DNA of 64,000 bases from Amycolatopsis sp. QT-25 (lineage in GTDB: Bacteria; Actinomycetota; Actinomycetes; Mycobacteriales; Pseudonocardiaceae): positions 5,580,001 through 5,644,000 of the forward strand of contig NZ_CP120210.1 of assembly GCF_029369745.1 (NCBI RefSeq), written 5' to 3'. Positions within the stretch are counted from its first letter, which is position 1. Each line of letters opens with the position of its first letter. Below the pieces are notes generated by a model. That model searched no databases, was not told the DNA's origin, and worked only from the letters and a program-made list of their open reading frames with translations. The position numbers were made by a program, and so were the translations under genes. Shown piece after piece: positions 25,176 to 33,756 of this stretch.

Positions 25176-28100
25176 GAGCGGCCTCCATGATCGCTTCGTC
25201 GACGTCACGGCCCGCGGCACGCGCCGCCTTCGCCGCGTCAAGGACACGCTGGTAGTCGCGGGGCATCACCTTGGTGAACGCCGCCGAGCGACGCGGCCAG
25301 TCGCCGAGCAGCGACGCGGCCACGGCCGAACGTGTGAGGTCGTAGTGCTTCTGCACGGTCTTCTTCAGCCAGGCGAGGTCCTCCGAGGACGGGGTCAGCA
25401 GGTTGACCATCTCCTCGTTGACCTTGCCGCGGTCGAGGTCGAGCACGTAGGCCTCGCCGCCGGACATCCCCGCCGCGAGGTTGCGCCCGGTCGGGCCGAG
25501 CACCACGGCCTGCCCGCCGGTCATGTACTCGAAGGCGTGGTCGCCGACGCCCTCGGCGACCACCACGGCGCCGGAGTTGCGTACGCAGAACCGTTCGCCG
25601 ACCTGGCCGCGCAGGAACATCTCGCCGCCGGTGGCGCCGTAAGCGAGGGTGTTCCCGGCGATGGTCTGGCCTTCCGCGGCGAACTTCGCGTCCGGATGCG
25701 GGCGCACGATGATCCGCCCGCCGGAAAGGCCCTTGCCGACGTAGTCGTTCGCGTCACCGACCATGTCGAGCGTGATGCCGCGGGGCAGGAACGCCCCGAG
25801 CGACTGTCCGGCGGAACCGGTCAGCAGCACGTGGATCGTGTCCTCGGGCAGGCCCTCCCCGCCGTAGCGGCGGGTGATCTCGGACCCGAGCAGCGTGCCG
25901 ACGGTCCGGTTCACGTTCCGCACCGGCAGTTCGAGCCGCACCGGATGCGCGTCCTCCAGTGCCGCCTCGGCGAGCTGGATCAGTGTCCGGTCGAGCGCGT
26001 GCTCCAGGCCGTGGTCCTGCGTCCGTGTGCGCCGCTTCGCGCCGCCGTACGGGGTTTCGGCGGGCATGTGGAAGATCGGCGCGAGGTCGAGACCGGAGGC
26101 CTTCCAGTGCTCGACCGCGGCGTCGGTGTTCAGCATCTCGGCGTGCCCGATGGCCTCGTCGAGGGTGCGGAAACCCAGTGCCGCCAACGTTTCCCGGACC
26201 TCTTCGGCGACGAACCGGAAGTAGTTGACGACGTGGTCGGCCTGGCCGGTGTAGCGTTTGCGCAGCTCCGGGCTCTGGGTCGCGACGCCGACCGGGCAGG
26301 TGTCGAGGTGGCAGACGCGCATCATGACGCAGCCTTCGACGATCAGCGGCGCCGTCGCGAAGCCGTACTCCTCCGCGCCGAGCAGCGCGGCGATGACGAC
26401 GTCCTTGCCGGTCTTCATCGCGCCGTCGACCTGCACGGTGATCCGGTCGCGCAAACCGTTGAGCAGCAACGTCTGCTGTGTCTCGGCGAGGCCGATCTCC
26501 CACGGTGTCCCCGCGTGCTTGAGCGAGTTCATCGGGGAGGCGCCGGTGCCGCCGTCGTGGCCGGAGATCAGCACGACGTCCGCGTGCGCCTTGGACACCC
26601 CCGCCGCGACCGTGCCGACGCCGAGCGAGGACACCAGCTTCACGTGGATGCGGGCGTTCTCGTTGGCGTTCTTGAGGTCGTGGATGAGCTGGGCGAGATC
26701 CTCGATCGAATAGATGTCGTGGTGCGGCGGTGGCGAGATCAGCCCGACGCCGGGCGTCGAGTGCCGCGTGCGCGCGATCCACGGGTAGACCTTGTTCGGC
26801 GGCAGCTGCCCGCCCTCGCCGGGCTTGGCCCCCTGCGCCATCTTGATCTGGATGTCGTCGGCGTTGACCAGGTACTCGCTCGTGACGCCGAACCGGCCGC
26901 TGGCGACCTGCTTGATCGCGCTGCGCCGCGCCGGATCGTAGAGCCGCTCGGGATCTTCCCCGCCCTCGCCGGTGTTGGAGCGGCCGCCGATGCGGTTCAT
27001 CGCGATGGCGAGTGTTTCGTGTGCCTCGGCCGAAATCGACCCGTAGGACATCGCGCCGGTGTTGAATCGTTTGAAGATCGCCTCGGCGGGCTCGACCTCG
27101 TGCAGCGGGACGGGTTCGCGGGTGCCCGCGCGGAAGGAGAACAGCCCGCGCAGCGCGCCACCCTCGCGGTAGAGGCGGTGCACCTCGTCGGAGTACTTCT
27201 TGTACACCTCTTCCCGGCCGGTCTTCGTCGCGTGCTGCAACAGGAAGACGGTCTCCGGGGTGAACAGGTGCAGTTCGCCCTCGCGGCGGTACGCGTACTC
27301 GCCACCGGTCTCGAGTCCACGGTGGACCCGGTCGGTCGGGTTGTCCGGGTACGCGCGGCGATGACGCGTGGCGACCTCTTCGGCGAGCACGCTCAGCCCG
27401 ACGCCGCCGAGCTTCGACGACGTGCCGGTGAAGTACTCGTCGAGCAGATCCTGGGCGAGGCCGAAGGATTCGAAGACCTGCGCCGCGGTGTACGCGCCGA
27501 CGGTCGAAATGCCCATCTTGGACATGATCTTCAAGACGCCCTTCACGAGCGCCTTGACGTAGTTGCGGATCGCCTTGGCGGGCTCGATGCCGGTGACGGC
27601 ACCGGTCGAGATCATGTCCTCGATGGTCTCGAAGGCCAGGTACGGGTTCACCGCCGCGGCGCCGTAGCCGAGCAGCAGCGCGACGTGGTGGACCTCGCGG
27701 GCGTCGCCGGTCTCGACGACCAGCGCGACGCGGAGCCTTTCCTTGGTGCGCACCAGATGGTGATGCACCGCCGACACCAGCAGCAGTGAAGGGATCGGGG
27801 CCATGCGGTGGTCGGAGTCGCGATCGGACAGCACGAGCGTGCGCGCGCCCGCCGCGATCGCTTCGGAGGCCTCACGCCGGACCCGCTCGATCGCGGACGC
27901 CAGCGCGTCGGCACCACCGTCCACTTCGTACAGTCCGGAAAGGACACTGCACGCGAAGCCGGGAAGGTCGCCGTCGTCGTTGATGTGGATCAGTTTGGCG
28001 AGTTCGTCGTTGTCGATCACCGGATACGGCAGCTGCACGTGGCGGCAGGAGGCCGGACCGGGGGCGAGCAGGTTCCGCTCCGGTCCCATGATCCGGCTCA

Positions 28101-29736
28101 TCGAGGTGACGAGCTCTTCGCGGATCGCGTCCAGCGGCGGGTTCGTGACCTGCGCGAAGTTCTGCTTGAAGTAGTCGTAGAGCAGCCGCGAACGCTGCGA
28201 CAGCACCGCGGGCGGGGTGTCGGACCCCATCGAGCCGATCGGCTCGGCGGCCTTGACCGCCATCGGCGCGAGGAGGATCTTCAGCTCTTCTTCGGTGTAG
28301 CCGAAGGAAAGCTGGCGCCGCAGCACCGAATCGTGGCTCTGCACGATGTGGTCGCGGTCGGGCAGGTCGGCGATCTGCAGCAGCCCGGCGTGCAGCCAGC
28401 CCTCGTACGGGAGTTGCTTCGCCAGCTCCGACTTGACCTCTTCGTCGTCGACGATCCGGCCCGCCTCGGTGTCCACCAGGAACATGCGGCCGGGCTTGAG
28501 ACGGCCCTTGGCCACGACGTCGGCGGGGGCGACGTCGAGGACCCCGGCCTCACTGGCCAGTACGACACGGTCGTCGGCGGTGCGCCACCAGCGGGCGGGG
28601 CGCAGGCCGTTGCGGTCCAGTACCGCGCCGACGAGCGTGCCGTCGGTGAAGGTGACGCAGGCCGGGCCGTCCCAGGGCTCCATGAGGCTGGCGTGGAACC
28701 GGTAGAAGGCACGACGCTGTGCGTCCATCCCGGTGTGGTTCTCCCACGCCTCGGGGATCATCATCAGCACCGCGTGCGGCAGCGACCGACCGCCGAGGTG
28801 CAGCAGTTCCAGCACCTCGTCGAACGAGGCGGAGTCCGACGCGCCGGGCGAGCAGATCGGGTACAGCCTGCTCAGGTCGCCGGGGATGAGGTCCGATTCG
28901 AGCAGCGCCTCACGGGCGCGCATGCGGTTGCGGTTGCCCCGGATGGTGTTGATCTCGCCGTTGTGCGCGACGAACCGGAACGGATGCGCCAGCGGCCACG
29001 ACGGGAAGGTGTTGGTGGAGAACCGGGAGTGCACGAGCGCGATGGCGCTGGTGAGCCGGGTGTCGGTCAGATCGGTGAAGAACAGCGGGAGCTGCTCGGG
29101 GGTCAGCATTCCCTTGTAGACGATGGTCCGCGAGGACAGCGACGGGAAGTAGGTGCCGCAGCCCGCGGTCACGCTCTCGTTCTCGACGCGCTTGCGGAGG
29201 CAGAAGGCCAGACGGTCCAGTCCGAGGCCACCGGGACGACGGCCGCCGGCCTCGTGGGCGGCGACGAACAGCATCGTGAAATGCGGCATCACCGAACGGG
29301 CCGTCGGGCCGATGTCGGCACGGTCGGCGTCCACCGGTACCTCGCGCCAGCCGAGGACGTCGAGGCCCTCCTCGGTGGCGATCCGCTCGATCAGGGCGAC
29401 GGCCTTGTTCCGCTCCTCGCCGTCCGAGGGCAGGAAGCCGATCCCGGTCGCGTAGGTCTGGTGACCGTCGGCGTCCGCCTCGGGCAGGGTGAAGTCCACT
29501 TCCGCGCGCAGCAGCTCGTCGGGGAGCTGCACCAGGATGCCCGCGCCGTCACCGCTGGTCGGCTCCGCGCCGGCGGCACCACGGTGGTCGAGGTTCGTCA
29601 GCGCGGACAGGCCGTCGGTGACGATGCCGTGCGAGCGCCGCCCGCGGACGTCGGCCACCATGGCCACCCCGCAGGAGTCCTGTTCGGATCCGGGATCGTA
29701 AAGACCTTGTTTGCCTGGAATGGCGGAGAAGATCAT
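25168..29736 (-). CDS. gltB: Glutamate synthase large subunit
   Basis: This 1,522-residue subunit hydrolyses glutamine and transfers ammonia to 2-oxoglutarate. The N-terminal nucleophile Cys22 (EQDSCGVAMVAD) follows a short propeptide removed after synthesis. The FMN/synthase domain holds GGRSNTGEGGEDPERL and ISGHDGGTGASP. Cysteines for the 3Fe-4S cluster are in CHLDTCPVGVA. The C-terminal GXGXG beta-helix is intact. ATG 29736 is preferred over an upstream frame extension because AAGGAGGTC lies just before it and the propeptide length is right. Confidence 0.97.
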   Translation of the reverse strand: MIFSAIPGKQGLYDPGSEQDSCGVAMVADVRGRRSHGIVTDGLSALTNLDHRGAAGAEPTSGDGAGILVQLPDELLRAEVDFTLPEADADGHQTYATGIGFLPSDGEERNKAVALIERIATEEGLDVLGWREVPVDADRADIGPTARSVMPHFTMLFVAAHEAGGRRPGGLGLDRLAFCLRKRVENESVTAGCGTYFPSLSSRTIVYKGMLTPEQLPLFFTDLTDTRLTSAIALVHSRFSTNTFPSWPLAHPFRFVAHNGEINTIRGNRNRMRAREALLESDLIPGDLSRLYPICSPGASDSASFDEVLELLHLGGRSLPHAVLMMIPEAWENHTGMDAQRRAFYRFHASLMEPWDGPACVTFTDGTLVGAVLDRNGLRPARWWRTADDRVVLASEAGVLDVAPADVVAKGRLKPGRMFLVDTEAGRIVDDEEVKSELAKQLPYEGWLHAGLLQIADLPDRDHIVQSHDSVLRRQLSFGYTEEELKILLAPMAVKAAEPIGSMGSDTPPAVLSQRSRLLYDYFKQNFAQVTNPPLDAIREELVTSMSRIMGPERNLLAPGPASCRHVQLPYPVIDNDELAKLIHINDDGDLPGFACSVLSGLYEVDGGADALASAIERVRREASEAIAAGARTLVLSDRDSDHRMAPIPSLLLVSAVHHHLVRTKERLRVALVVETGDAREVHHVALLLGYGAAAVNPYLAFETIEDMISTGAVTGIEPAKAIRNYVKALVKGVLKIMSKMGISTVGAYTAAQVFESFGLAQDLLDEYFTGTSSKLGGVGLSVLAEEVATRHRRAYPDNPTDRVHRGLETGGEYAYRREGELHLFTPETVFLLQHATKTGREEVYKKYSDEVHRLYREGGALRGLFSFRAGTREPVPLHEVEPAEAIFKRFNTGAMSYGSISAEAHETLAIAMNRIGGRSNTGEGGEDPERLYDPARRSAIKQVASGRFGVTSEYLVNADDIQIKMAQGAKPGEGGQLPPNKVYPWIARTRHSTPGVGLISPPPHHDIYSIEDLAQLIHDLKNANENARIHVKLVSSLGVGTVAAGVSKAHADVVLISGHDGGTGASPMNSLKHAGTPWEIGLAETQQTLLLNGLRDRITVQVDGAMKTGKDVVIAALLGAEEYGFATAPLIVEGCVMMRVCHLDTCPVGVATQSPELRKRYTGQADHVVNYFRFVAEEVRETLAALGFRTLDEAIGHAEMLNTDAAVEHWKASGLDLAPIFHMPAETPYGGAKRRTRTQDHGLEHALDRTLIQLAEAALEDAHPVRLELPVRNVNRTVGTLLGSEITRRYGGEGLPEDTIHVLLTGSAGQSLGAFLPRGITLDMVGDANDYVGKGLSGGRIIVRPHPDAKFAAEGQTIAGNTLAYGATGGEMFLRGQVGERFCVRNSGAVVVAEGVGDHAFEYMTGGQAVVLGPTGRNLAAGMSGGEAYVLDLDRGKVNEEMVNLLTPSSEDLAWLKKTVQKHYDLTRSAVAASLLGDWPRRSAAFTKVMPRDYQRVLDAAKAARAAGRDVDEAIMEAARG

Positions 29737-29952
29737 GAAGGGACCTCCTTCGTCGTCTGTGCTCAGCGGCCGGACGGGGCCGGCCGGGGGAATGCGCACG
29801 GGACGACGATGGCCCGTTCGTTAGCGAGACTTTAACACCTGTGAAACAGGTCGGCACCAATTCGACGGAGGCGAAAGCCCCCCGACCGGTAACGATCTGG
29901 ACGCCCGGAACGACACAGTTCCTGATGAGGGCACAGTAGTTCGTTCCGCTAA

Positions 29953-29980
29953 GTATATGTCCTGTTCCGGGATGTCACGA
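29953..29980 (-). promoter_or_regulatory. Candidate gltB promoter with GlnR-like half site
   Basis: On the minus strand CGTGAC (29975-29980), a 16-base spacer and TATACT (29953-29958) make a promoter about 215 bases before gltB. GTGAC, six bases and GAACA lie across the -35/spacer region. This resembles one a/b half of a GlnR box (GTnAC-n6-GAAAC), but the second half is poor. Nitrogen control by GlnR is therefore only a suggestion. Confidence 0.35.
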
Positions 29981-30143
29981 GCCGCGGTGAGGCGACCCTA
30001 GTCACTCCCGGCGGCTTTCGCACGCCAGAGCCGGACTAACTAGAACATGTTACCTTTCGCGCTTGATTCCCGGATCGTCTCCGGCTCACCGGCCCCGTCG
30101 CGGCCCCAGCTCCTTCATGGCTCTTGAGACCGGAACTGGGAAG

Positions 30144-30198
30144 TACATGAAGGCCCCCTTCACAGCGCTGGGCGCCATAAAGGGGACGTTCACGGACT
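30144..30198. repeat. GGCC-type palindrome, degenerate, after lgt
   Basis: AGTACATGAAGGCCCCCTT on the left is imperfectly mirrored by AAGGGGACGTTCACGGACT on the right, with several mismatches and an irregular loop. It lies 18 bases past the lgt stop on the minus strand, which fits a decaying terminator. Confidence 0.55.
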
Positions 30199-30215
30199 TG
30201 GAGTGAGAGGAAGCG

Positions 30216-31244
30216 CTACTTCCCGGTCTCGGGTTTCGGGTCCTCCGTCGCCTTGTCGGCGGCGGAGTCACGGACGGTGTCCGGAGCCGCCGCCACGTCG
30301 GCGTGCTCTCCGGAAGGCTCCGAAGCGGGCGATGCGTCTTCCCGCGGCACGTCCTTGCTCCACAGCGTTTCCGGCGCCTCCCTCGGCCCCCGCTTGGCCG
30401 CCAGGACGAAGTACGCGATCGCCGCGGCGAACAGCAGGATCGAGGTCCACACGTTCACGCGCAGGCCGAGGATGTGGTTCGCGGTGTCGGTCCGCATCAT
30501 CTCGATCCAGAACCGGCCCGCGGTGTACCCGGCGACGTACAGCGCGAACACGCGGCCGTGGCCGAGGCGGAACCTCTTGTCCGCCCAGATGACCAGCAGC
30601 GCGACACCGAGGTTCCAGAGCAGTTCGTAGAGGAACGTCGGGTGCACCGGGCTGTCCGGCAGCGGGACGTGCCCGATCGCGATGCCGTTCAGGAAGTCGT
30701 CCGGGTTGGTCGGGTTGTACCGCTGGTAGATCTCCAGCCCCCACGGCAACTCGGTGTGCGCGCCGTAGAGTTCCTGGTTGAAGTAGTTGCCGAGCCGCCC
30801 GATCGCCTGCGCGAGCACGATCCCGGGGGCGAGCGCGTCGGCCATCGCGGGCAGCGGGATGCCCCTTCGGCGGCAGGCGATCAGCGCGCCGACGGCGCCG
30901 AGCGCGATGGCGCCCCAGATGCCGAGGCCGCCGTCCCAGATCTTCAGCGCGTTGATCGGGTTCTTGCCCTCGCCGAAGTACAGCTGGTTGTCGGTGACGA
31001 CGTGGTACAACCGCCCACCGACCAGGCCGAACGGCACCGCGAAGACGGCGACGTCGATGACGGTGCCCTTCGTGCCGCCGCGGTTCGTCCAGCGCCGCTC
31101 GCCCAGCCAGATCGCCACGATGATGCCGGCGATGATGCAGAGCGCATAGGCCCGGATCGGGACCGGTCCGATATGCCAGACGCCCTGGTCGGGACTGGGG
31201 ATGGTCGCGAGGAACGCTGCCGAGGCGGTATTCACGTCGGCCAC
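30216..31244 (-). CDS. lgt: Prolipoprotein diacylglyceryl transferase
   Basis: This 342-residue inner-membrane enzyme transfers diacylglyceryl from phosphatidylglycerol to the lipobox Cys of prolipoproteins. Seven hydrophobic segments are visible. The family signature region is AIGRLGNYFNQELYG, with RFWIEMMRTD near the C-terminal helix. A charged, disordered tail of about 60 residues (Pro/Glu/Asp-rich) follows, common in actinobacterial Lgt. The start is GTG 31244. The position after trpA is conserved with mycobacteria, though M20 and terminator elements intervene here. Confidence 0.95.
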   Translation of the reverse strand: MADVNTASAAFLATIPSPDQGVWHIGPVPIRAYALCIIAGIIVAIWLGERRWTNRGGTKGTVIDVAVFAVPFGLVGGRLYHVVTDNQLYFGEGKNPINALKIWDGGLGIWGAIALGAVGALIACRRRGIPLPAMADALAPGIVLAQAIGRLGNYFNQELYGAHTELPWGLEIYQRYNPTNPDDFLNGIAIGHVPLPDSPVHPTFLYELLWNLGVALLVIWADKRFRLGHGRVFALYVAGYTAGRFWIEMMRTDTANHILGLRVNVWTSILLFAAAIAYFVLAAKRGPREAPETLWSKDVPREDASPASEPSGEHADVAAAPDTVRDSAADKATEDPKPETGK

Positions 31245-31273
31245 CGTAGCGCTTCATCGGCTTCTTGGGGGCG

Positions 31274-32443
31274 TCAGCCCTCGACGGCGGCCAGATAGCC
31301 CGCGATCAGCGCGGACGCGACGGCTCCGACGGCGGTGTCCGGCGGCAGGAACAGTTCGTCGTGCAGACTCGGGGCGCCCGCGGTGTCGCCGAGGCCGACG
31401 AACATCATCAGCCCGCGCGTCGTCCCGCAGTAGTGCGCGAAGTCGTCGGCGCCGAACGACCGGAATTCGGTGTCCACGCCCGCCCCGGCCCGGACGAGCC
31501 GCCGGTGCGCGTGCTGGGTGAGCCCGGTGTCGTTGTGCAGTACGGGTTCGCACGGGTTGATTTCGAGTTCCGCCCGGCAGCCGTGCGCCTTCGCGGTGCC
31601 ATGGACGACTTCGGCGAGCCCCTCCAGCGCGAGATCCCGGTCGTCGGCGCGCATCAGCCGCAACGAGCCCGACAGGCGGGCCTCGTTGGGCACGACGTTC
31701 GCGGTCGTTCCCGCTTCGATCCGGCCGACCGAGCAGACCGCGCCGAACACCGGATCGACCCGGCGGCTCGCGAGCTGCTGCAGGCTCACCACGAGCTGGC
31801 TGAGCGCGAGGATCGGGTCCCGCAGGAGGTGCGGGTATCCGGCATGCCCGCCCTGGCCCCGGACGACGACCTCGAACTCGTCGGTGGAGGCGTTGACCGG
31901 CCCCGGCACCGCCGACACCACCCCCGCCGGGAGCCGGGGCTGGACGTGCGCGCCGATGACGGCTTCGACGCCGTACTCGGTGAGCACGCCGGATTCGACG
32001 ATGTCCAGCGCGCCGGACGGCGAGGTCTCCTCACGCGGCTGCAGGAGCGCGAGCAGCGGCCGCGGTACCCCCACGACGGCCGCCGCGCGGCAGGTGGCGA
32101 CGAGCGCGGCCATGTGCACGTCGTGCCCGCACGCGTGCATCAGCGGTGTCTCCGAGGCCCACGGGACCCCGGTGCGCTCGGTGACCGGCAACGCGTCCAG
32201 TTCGGTGCGCAGCGCCACGGCCGGTCCCGGCCCGGTGCCGGGGAACAGCACCGCGCGCCCGGTCTTGGCGACGCGGACCCCTTCGTCGGCGCCGAGCGCC
32301 TCGACGAGCATCCGCGCGGTGTCTTCTTCGTCCCCCGACCCGCGGGGATCGGCGTGCACCCGGTGCCGCAGCCCGATCGCGGCGGGCAGCTCCGCCTCGA
32401 CCGCGGCCTCCCACCGGTCCTGCAGTGCGTCCAGTTCCGTCAT
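31274..32443 (-). CDS. M20-family amidohydrolase
   Basis: This 389-residue metallo-amidohydrolase has the features of the IAA-amino-acid hydrolase/N-acyl amino acid amidohydrolase group. The metal-binding motif is MHACGHDVHMA. The dimerisation (lid) domain starts near VVRGQGGHAGYPH. REETSPSGA carries the catalytic Glu. A C-terminal His lies in SLHDELFLPP. ATG 32443 has GGAGGGGAC upstream and overlaps the stop of a short upstream frame in ATGA. The substrate cannot be inferred. It lies between trpA and lgt, where mycobacteria have none. Confidence 0.88.
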   Translation of the reverse strand: MTELDALQDRWEAAVEAELPAAIGLRHRVHADPRGSGDEEDTARMLVEALGADEGVRVAKTGRAVLFPGTGPGPAVALRTELDALPVTERTGVPWASETPLMHACGHDVHMAALVATCRAAAVVGVPRPLLALLQPREETSPSGALDIVESGVLTEYGVEAVIGAHVQPRLPAGVVSAVPGPVNASTDEFEVVVRGQGGHAGYPHLLRDPILALSQLVVSLQQLASRRVDPVFGAVCSVGRIEAGTTANVVPNEARLSGSLRLMRADDRDLALEGLAEVVHGTAKAHGCRAELEINPCEPVLHNDTGLTQHAHRRLVRAGAGVDTEFRSFGADDFAHYCGTTRGLMMFVGLGDTAGAPSLHDELFLPPDTAVGAVASALIAGYLAAVEG

Positions 32444-32733
32444 GTCCCCTCCAGTCCGTACATCCGTTCGGCGTCGTGGTGCCCCACCGGTGCCGCTGTC
32501 CGACGCGCGTCCACTTCGGACAGCACGTCCGAGGTGGTACGGCTCGGCCGGCCCGAACGCGTCCGTGGAGGACAGCGGCTCCCGAACGGCACGATCTCCA
32601 TTGTCTCCGCGATGATCACGGGCGCACGGTGACCGGCGTCGGGCGTCGCGAGGCCCACATCGACGAACACGCGCTCGCACACCTGTGCCGGATACGCGGC
32701 GCTCCGGTGGAAGGGGTAGTCGTGCGGCAGCAT
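32440..32733 (-). CDS. Small hypothetical protein coupled to the M20 gene
   Basis: An open frame of 97 codons starts at ATG 32733 (MLPHDYPFHRSAAYPAQVCE) and ends in a TGA that overlaps the ATG of the M20 gene. I do not recognise it. The first 50 codons have strong G/C at third positions; the last 45 less so, and another frame looks equally good there, so it may be frameshifted. It follows the trpA terminator. The coupling overlap is the main support. Confidence 0.4.
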   Translation of the reverse strand: MLPHDYPFHRSAAYPAQVCERVFVDVGLATPDAGHRAPVIIAETMEIVPFGSRCPPRTRSGRPSRTTSDVLSEVDARRTAAPVGHHDAERMYGLEGT

Positions 32734-32798
32734 GATCGGCACCCCGCGTGACCGGGTGGCCCGCGGCAACCCGGTGAGCGGCCGGTCCGATCGGTCGT

Positions 32799-32834
32799 GC
32801 GTGGCGATTCGGGTTCCGGCCCGAATCGCCACGC
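32799..32834. terminator. Terminator hairpin after trpA
   Basis: GCGTGGCGATTCGGG (32799-32813) is perfectly mirrored by CCCGAATCGCCACGC (32820-32834) with a 6-base loop. It lies 17 bases past the trpA stop on the minus strand and should end the trp transcript. Confidence 0.8.
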
Positions 32835-32850
32835 ATGACCAACGCGAGGA

Positions 32851-33642
32851 TCAAGCGGGGGCGACGGTCTTCCGCACACCCGCGGCCAGCTCGGCCGAGA
32901 GGTCCCGAACCGCGTCCAGTCCGCTCGCGGCGGCCGTCACCAGTGCCGAGCCGACGATGACGCCGTCCGCGAAACCGGCGACCTGCGCCGCCTGCGCACC
33001 GGAGCGGACGCCGAGCCCGACACCGATCGGCAGGTCCGTGTGCGCGCGGGTCCGCGCGACCAGGTCCTCGGCGTGCACGCCGACCTGGTCACGGGCACCT
33101 GTCACGCCCATCACGGCGGTGGCGTACACGAAGCCCGAAGCGGCCTCGACGGTCTTCGCGATCCGCTCCTCCGAGGAGGACGGCGCGACCAGGAAGATCC
33201 GGTCAAGACCATGCTGTTCGGAAGCGGCCATCCACTCGTCGGCCTCGTCCGGGATCAGGTCCGGGGTGATCAGGCCGAGCCCGCCCGCGGCGGCGAGGTC
33301 CCGCGCGAAGCGGTCGACGCCGTAGCGGTGCACCGGGTTCCAGTACGTCATCACGACGGCCTTGCCACCGCGCGAGGACACGGACTCGACGACCTCGAAC
33401 AAGTGCTTGAGCTTGAAGCCGTTGGAAAGCGCGCTGACCGAGGCGGCCTGGATGGTCGGGCCGTCCATGACCGGATCCGAGTAGGGCACGCCCACCTCGA
33501 CCAGGTCGGCGCCGCCGTCGACCACCGCGGCCAGCAGGTCCTTCGACCCGTCGACCGTCGGGAAGCCGGCCGGGAGGTACCCGATCAGCGCTCCGCGGCC
33601 TTCTTCGCGCGTCTTGGCGAAGACGTCACTCACTGTGCTCAT
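32851..33642 (-). CDS. trpA: Tryptophan synthase alpha chain
   Basis: This 263-residue TIM barrel cleaves indole-3-glycerol phosphate and passes indole to TrpB. The catalytic Glu lies in LVEVGVPYSDPVMDGP and the phosphate loop in the GVRSGAQAAQVAGFADGVIV region. ATG 33642 has GGAGGCGGC just upstream, but this site sits inside the third copy of a 38-bp repeat separating it from trpB. Translation of trpA may therefore depend on passage through three micro-ORFs. Confidence 0.97.
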   Translation of the reverse strand: MSTVSDVFAKTREEGRGALIGYLPAGFPTVDGSKDLLAAVVDGGADLVEVGVPYSDPVMDGPTIQAASVSALSNGFKLKHLFEVVESVSSRGGKAVVMTYWNPVHRYGVDRFARDLAAAGGLGLITPDLIPDEADEWMAASEQHGLDRIFLVAPSSSEERIAKTVEAASGFVYATAVMGVTGARDQVGVHAEDLVARTRAHTDLPIGVGLGVRSGAQAAQVAGFADGVIVGSALVTAAASGLDAVRDLSAELAAGVRKTVAPA

Positions 33643-33756
33643 GCCGCCTCCGCGGGAAAAAGCACGTCGACGGTGCTCATGCCGCCTCCGTGGGAAAAAG
33701 CACGTCGGCGGTGCTCATGCCGCCTCCGTGGGAAAAAGCACCTCGACGGTGCTCAT
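33643..33756 (-). repeat. 38-bp tandem repeat x3 at the trpB-trpA junction, with micro-ORFs
   Basis: Three copies of a 38-base unit (33643-33680, 33681-33718, 33719-33756) differ at a few bases only. On the coding strand each contains ATGAGCACC, CTTTTTCCC and the ribosome-binding site GGAGGCGGC before the next ATG. Each encodes a 13-residue peptide (MSTVEVLFPTEAA, MSTADVLFPTEAA, MSTVDVLFPAEAA) whose TGA overlaps the next ATG. The first ATG overlaps the trpB stop; the last TGA overlaps the trpA start. The peptides contain no Trp. Confidence 0.92.

Larger units (their letters stand above)
29737..30215. other. Promoter region of gltBD and 3' region of lgt
   Basis: No gene is visible in these 479 bases. 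The part next to gltB is AT-richer than its surroundings and holds the candidate promoter listed below. AACATGTT at about 30045 is a short perfect dyad. The lgt-proximal end has a degenerate copy of the palindrome family. Confidence 0.6.

Noticed and set aside
25012..29835. Two long + strand open frames opposite gltD/gltB
   Set aside because: Compositional shadows; the sequence is Arg/Gly/Val/Asp-rich without motifs, and gltB and gltD explain the region.
33643..33756. CRISPR-like short repeat array
   Set aside because: Contiguous 38-bp units without spacers; they carry start codons and ribosome-binding sites and are explained as tandem duplication of the trpA start region.
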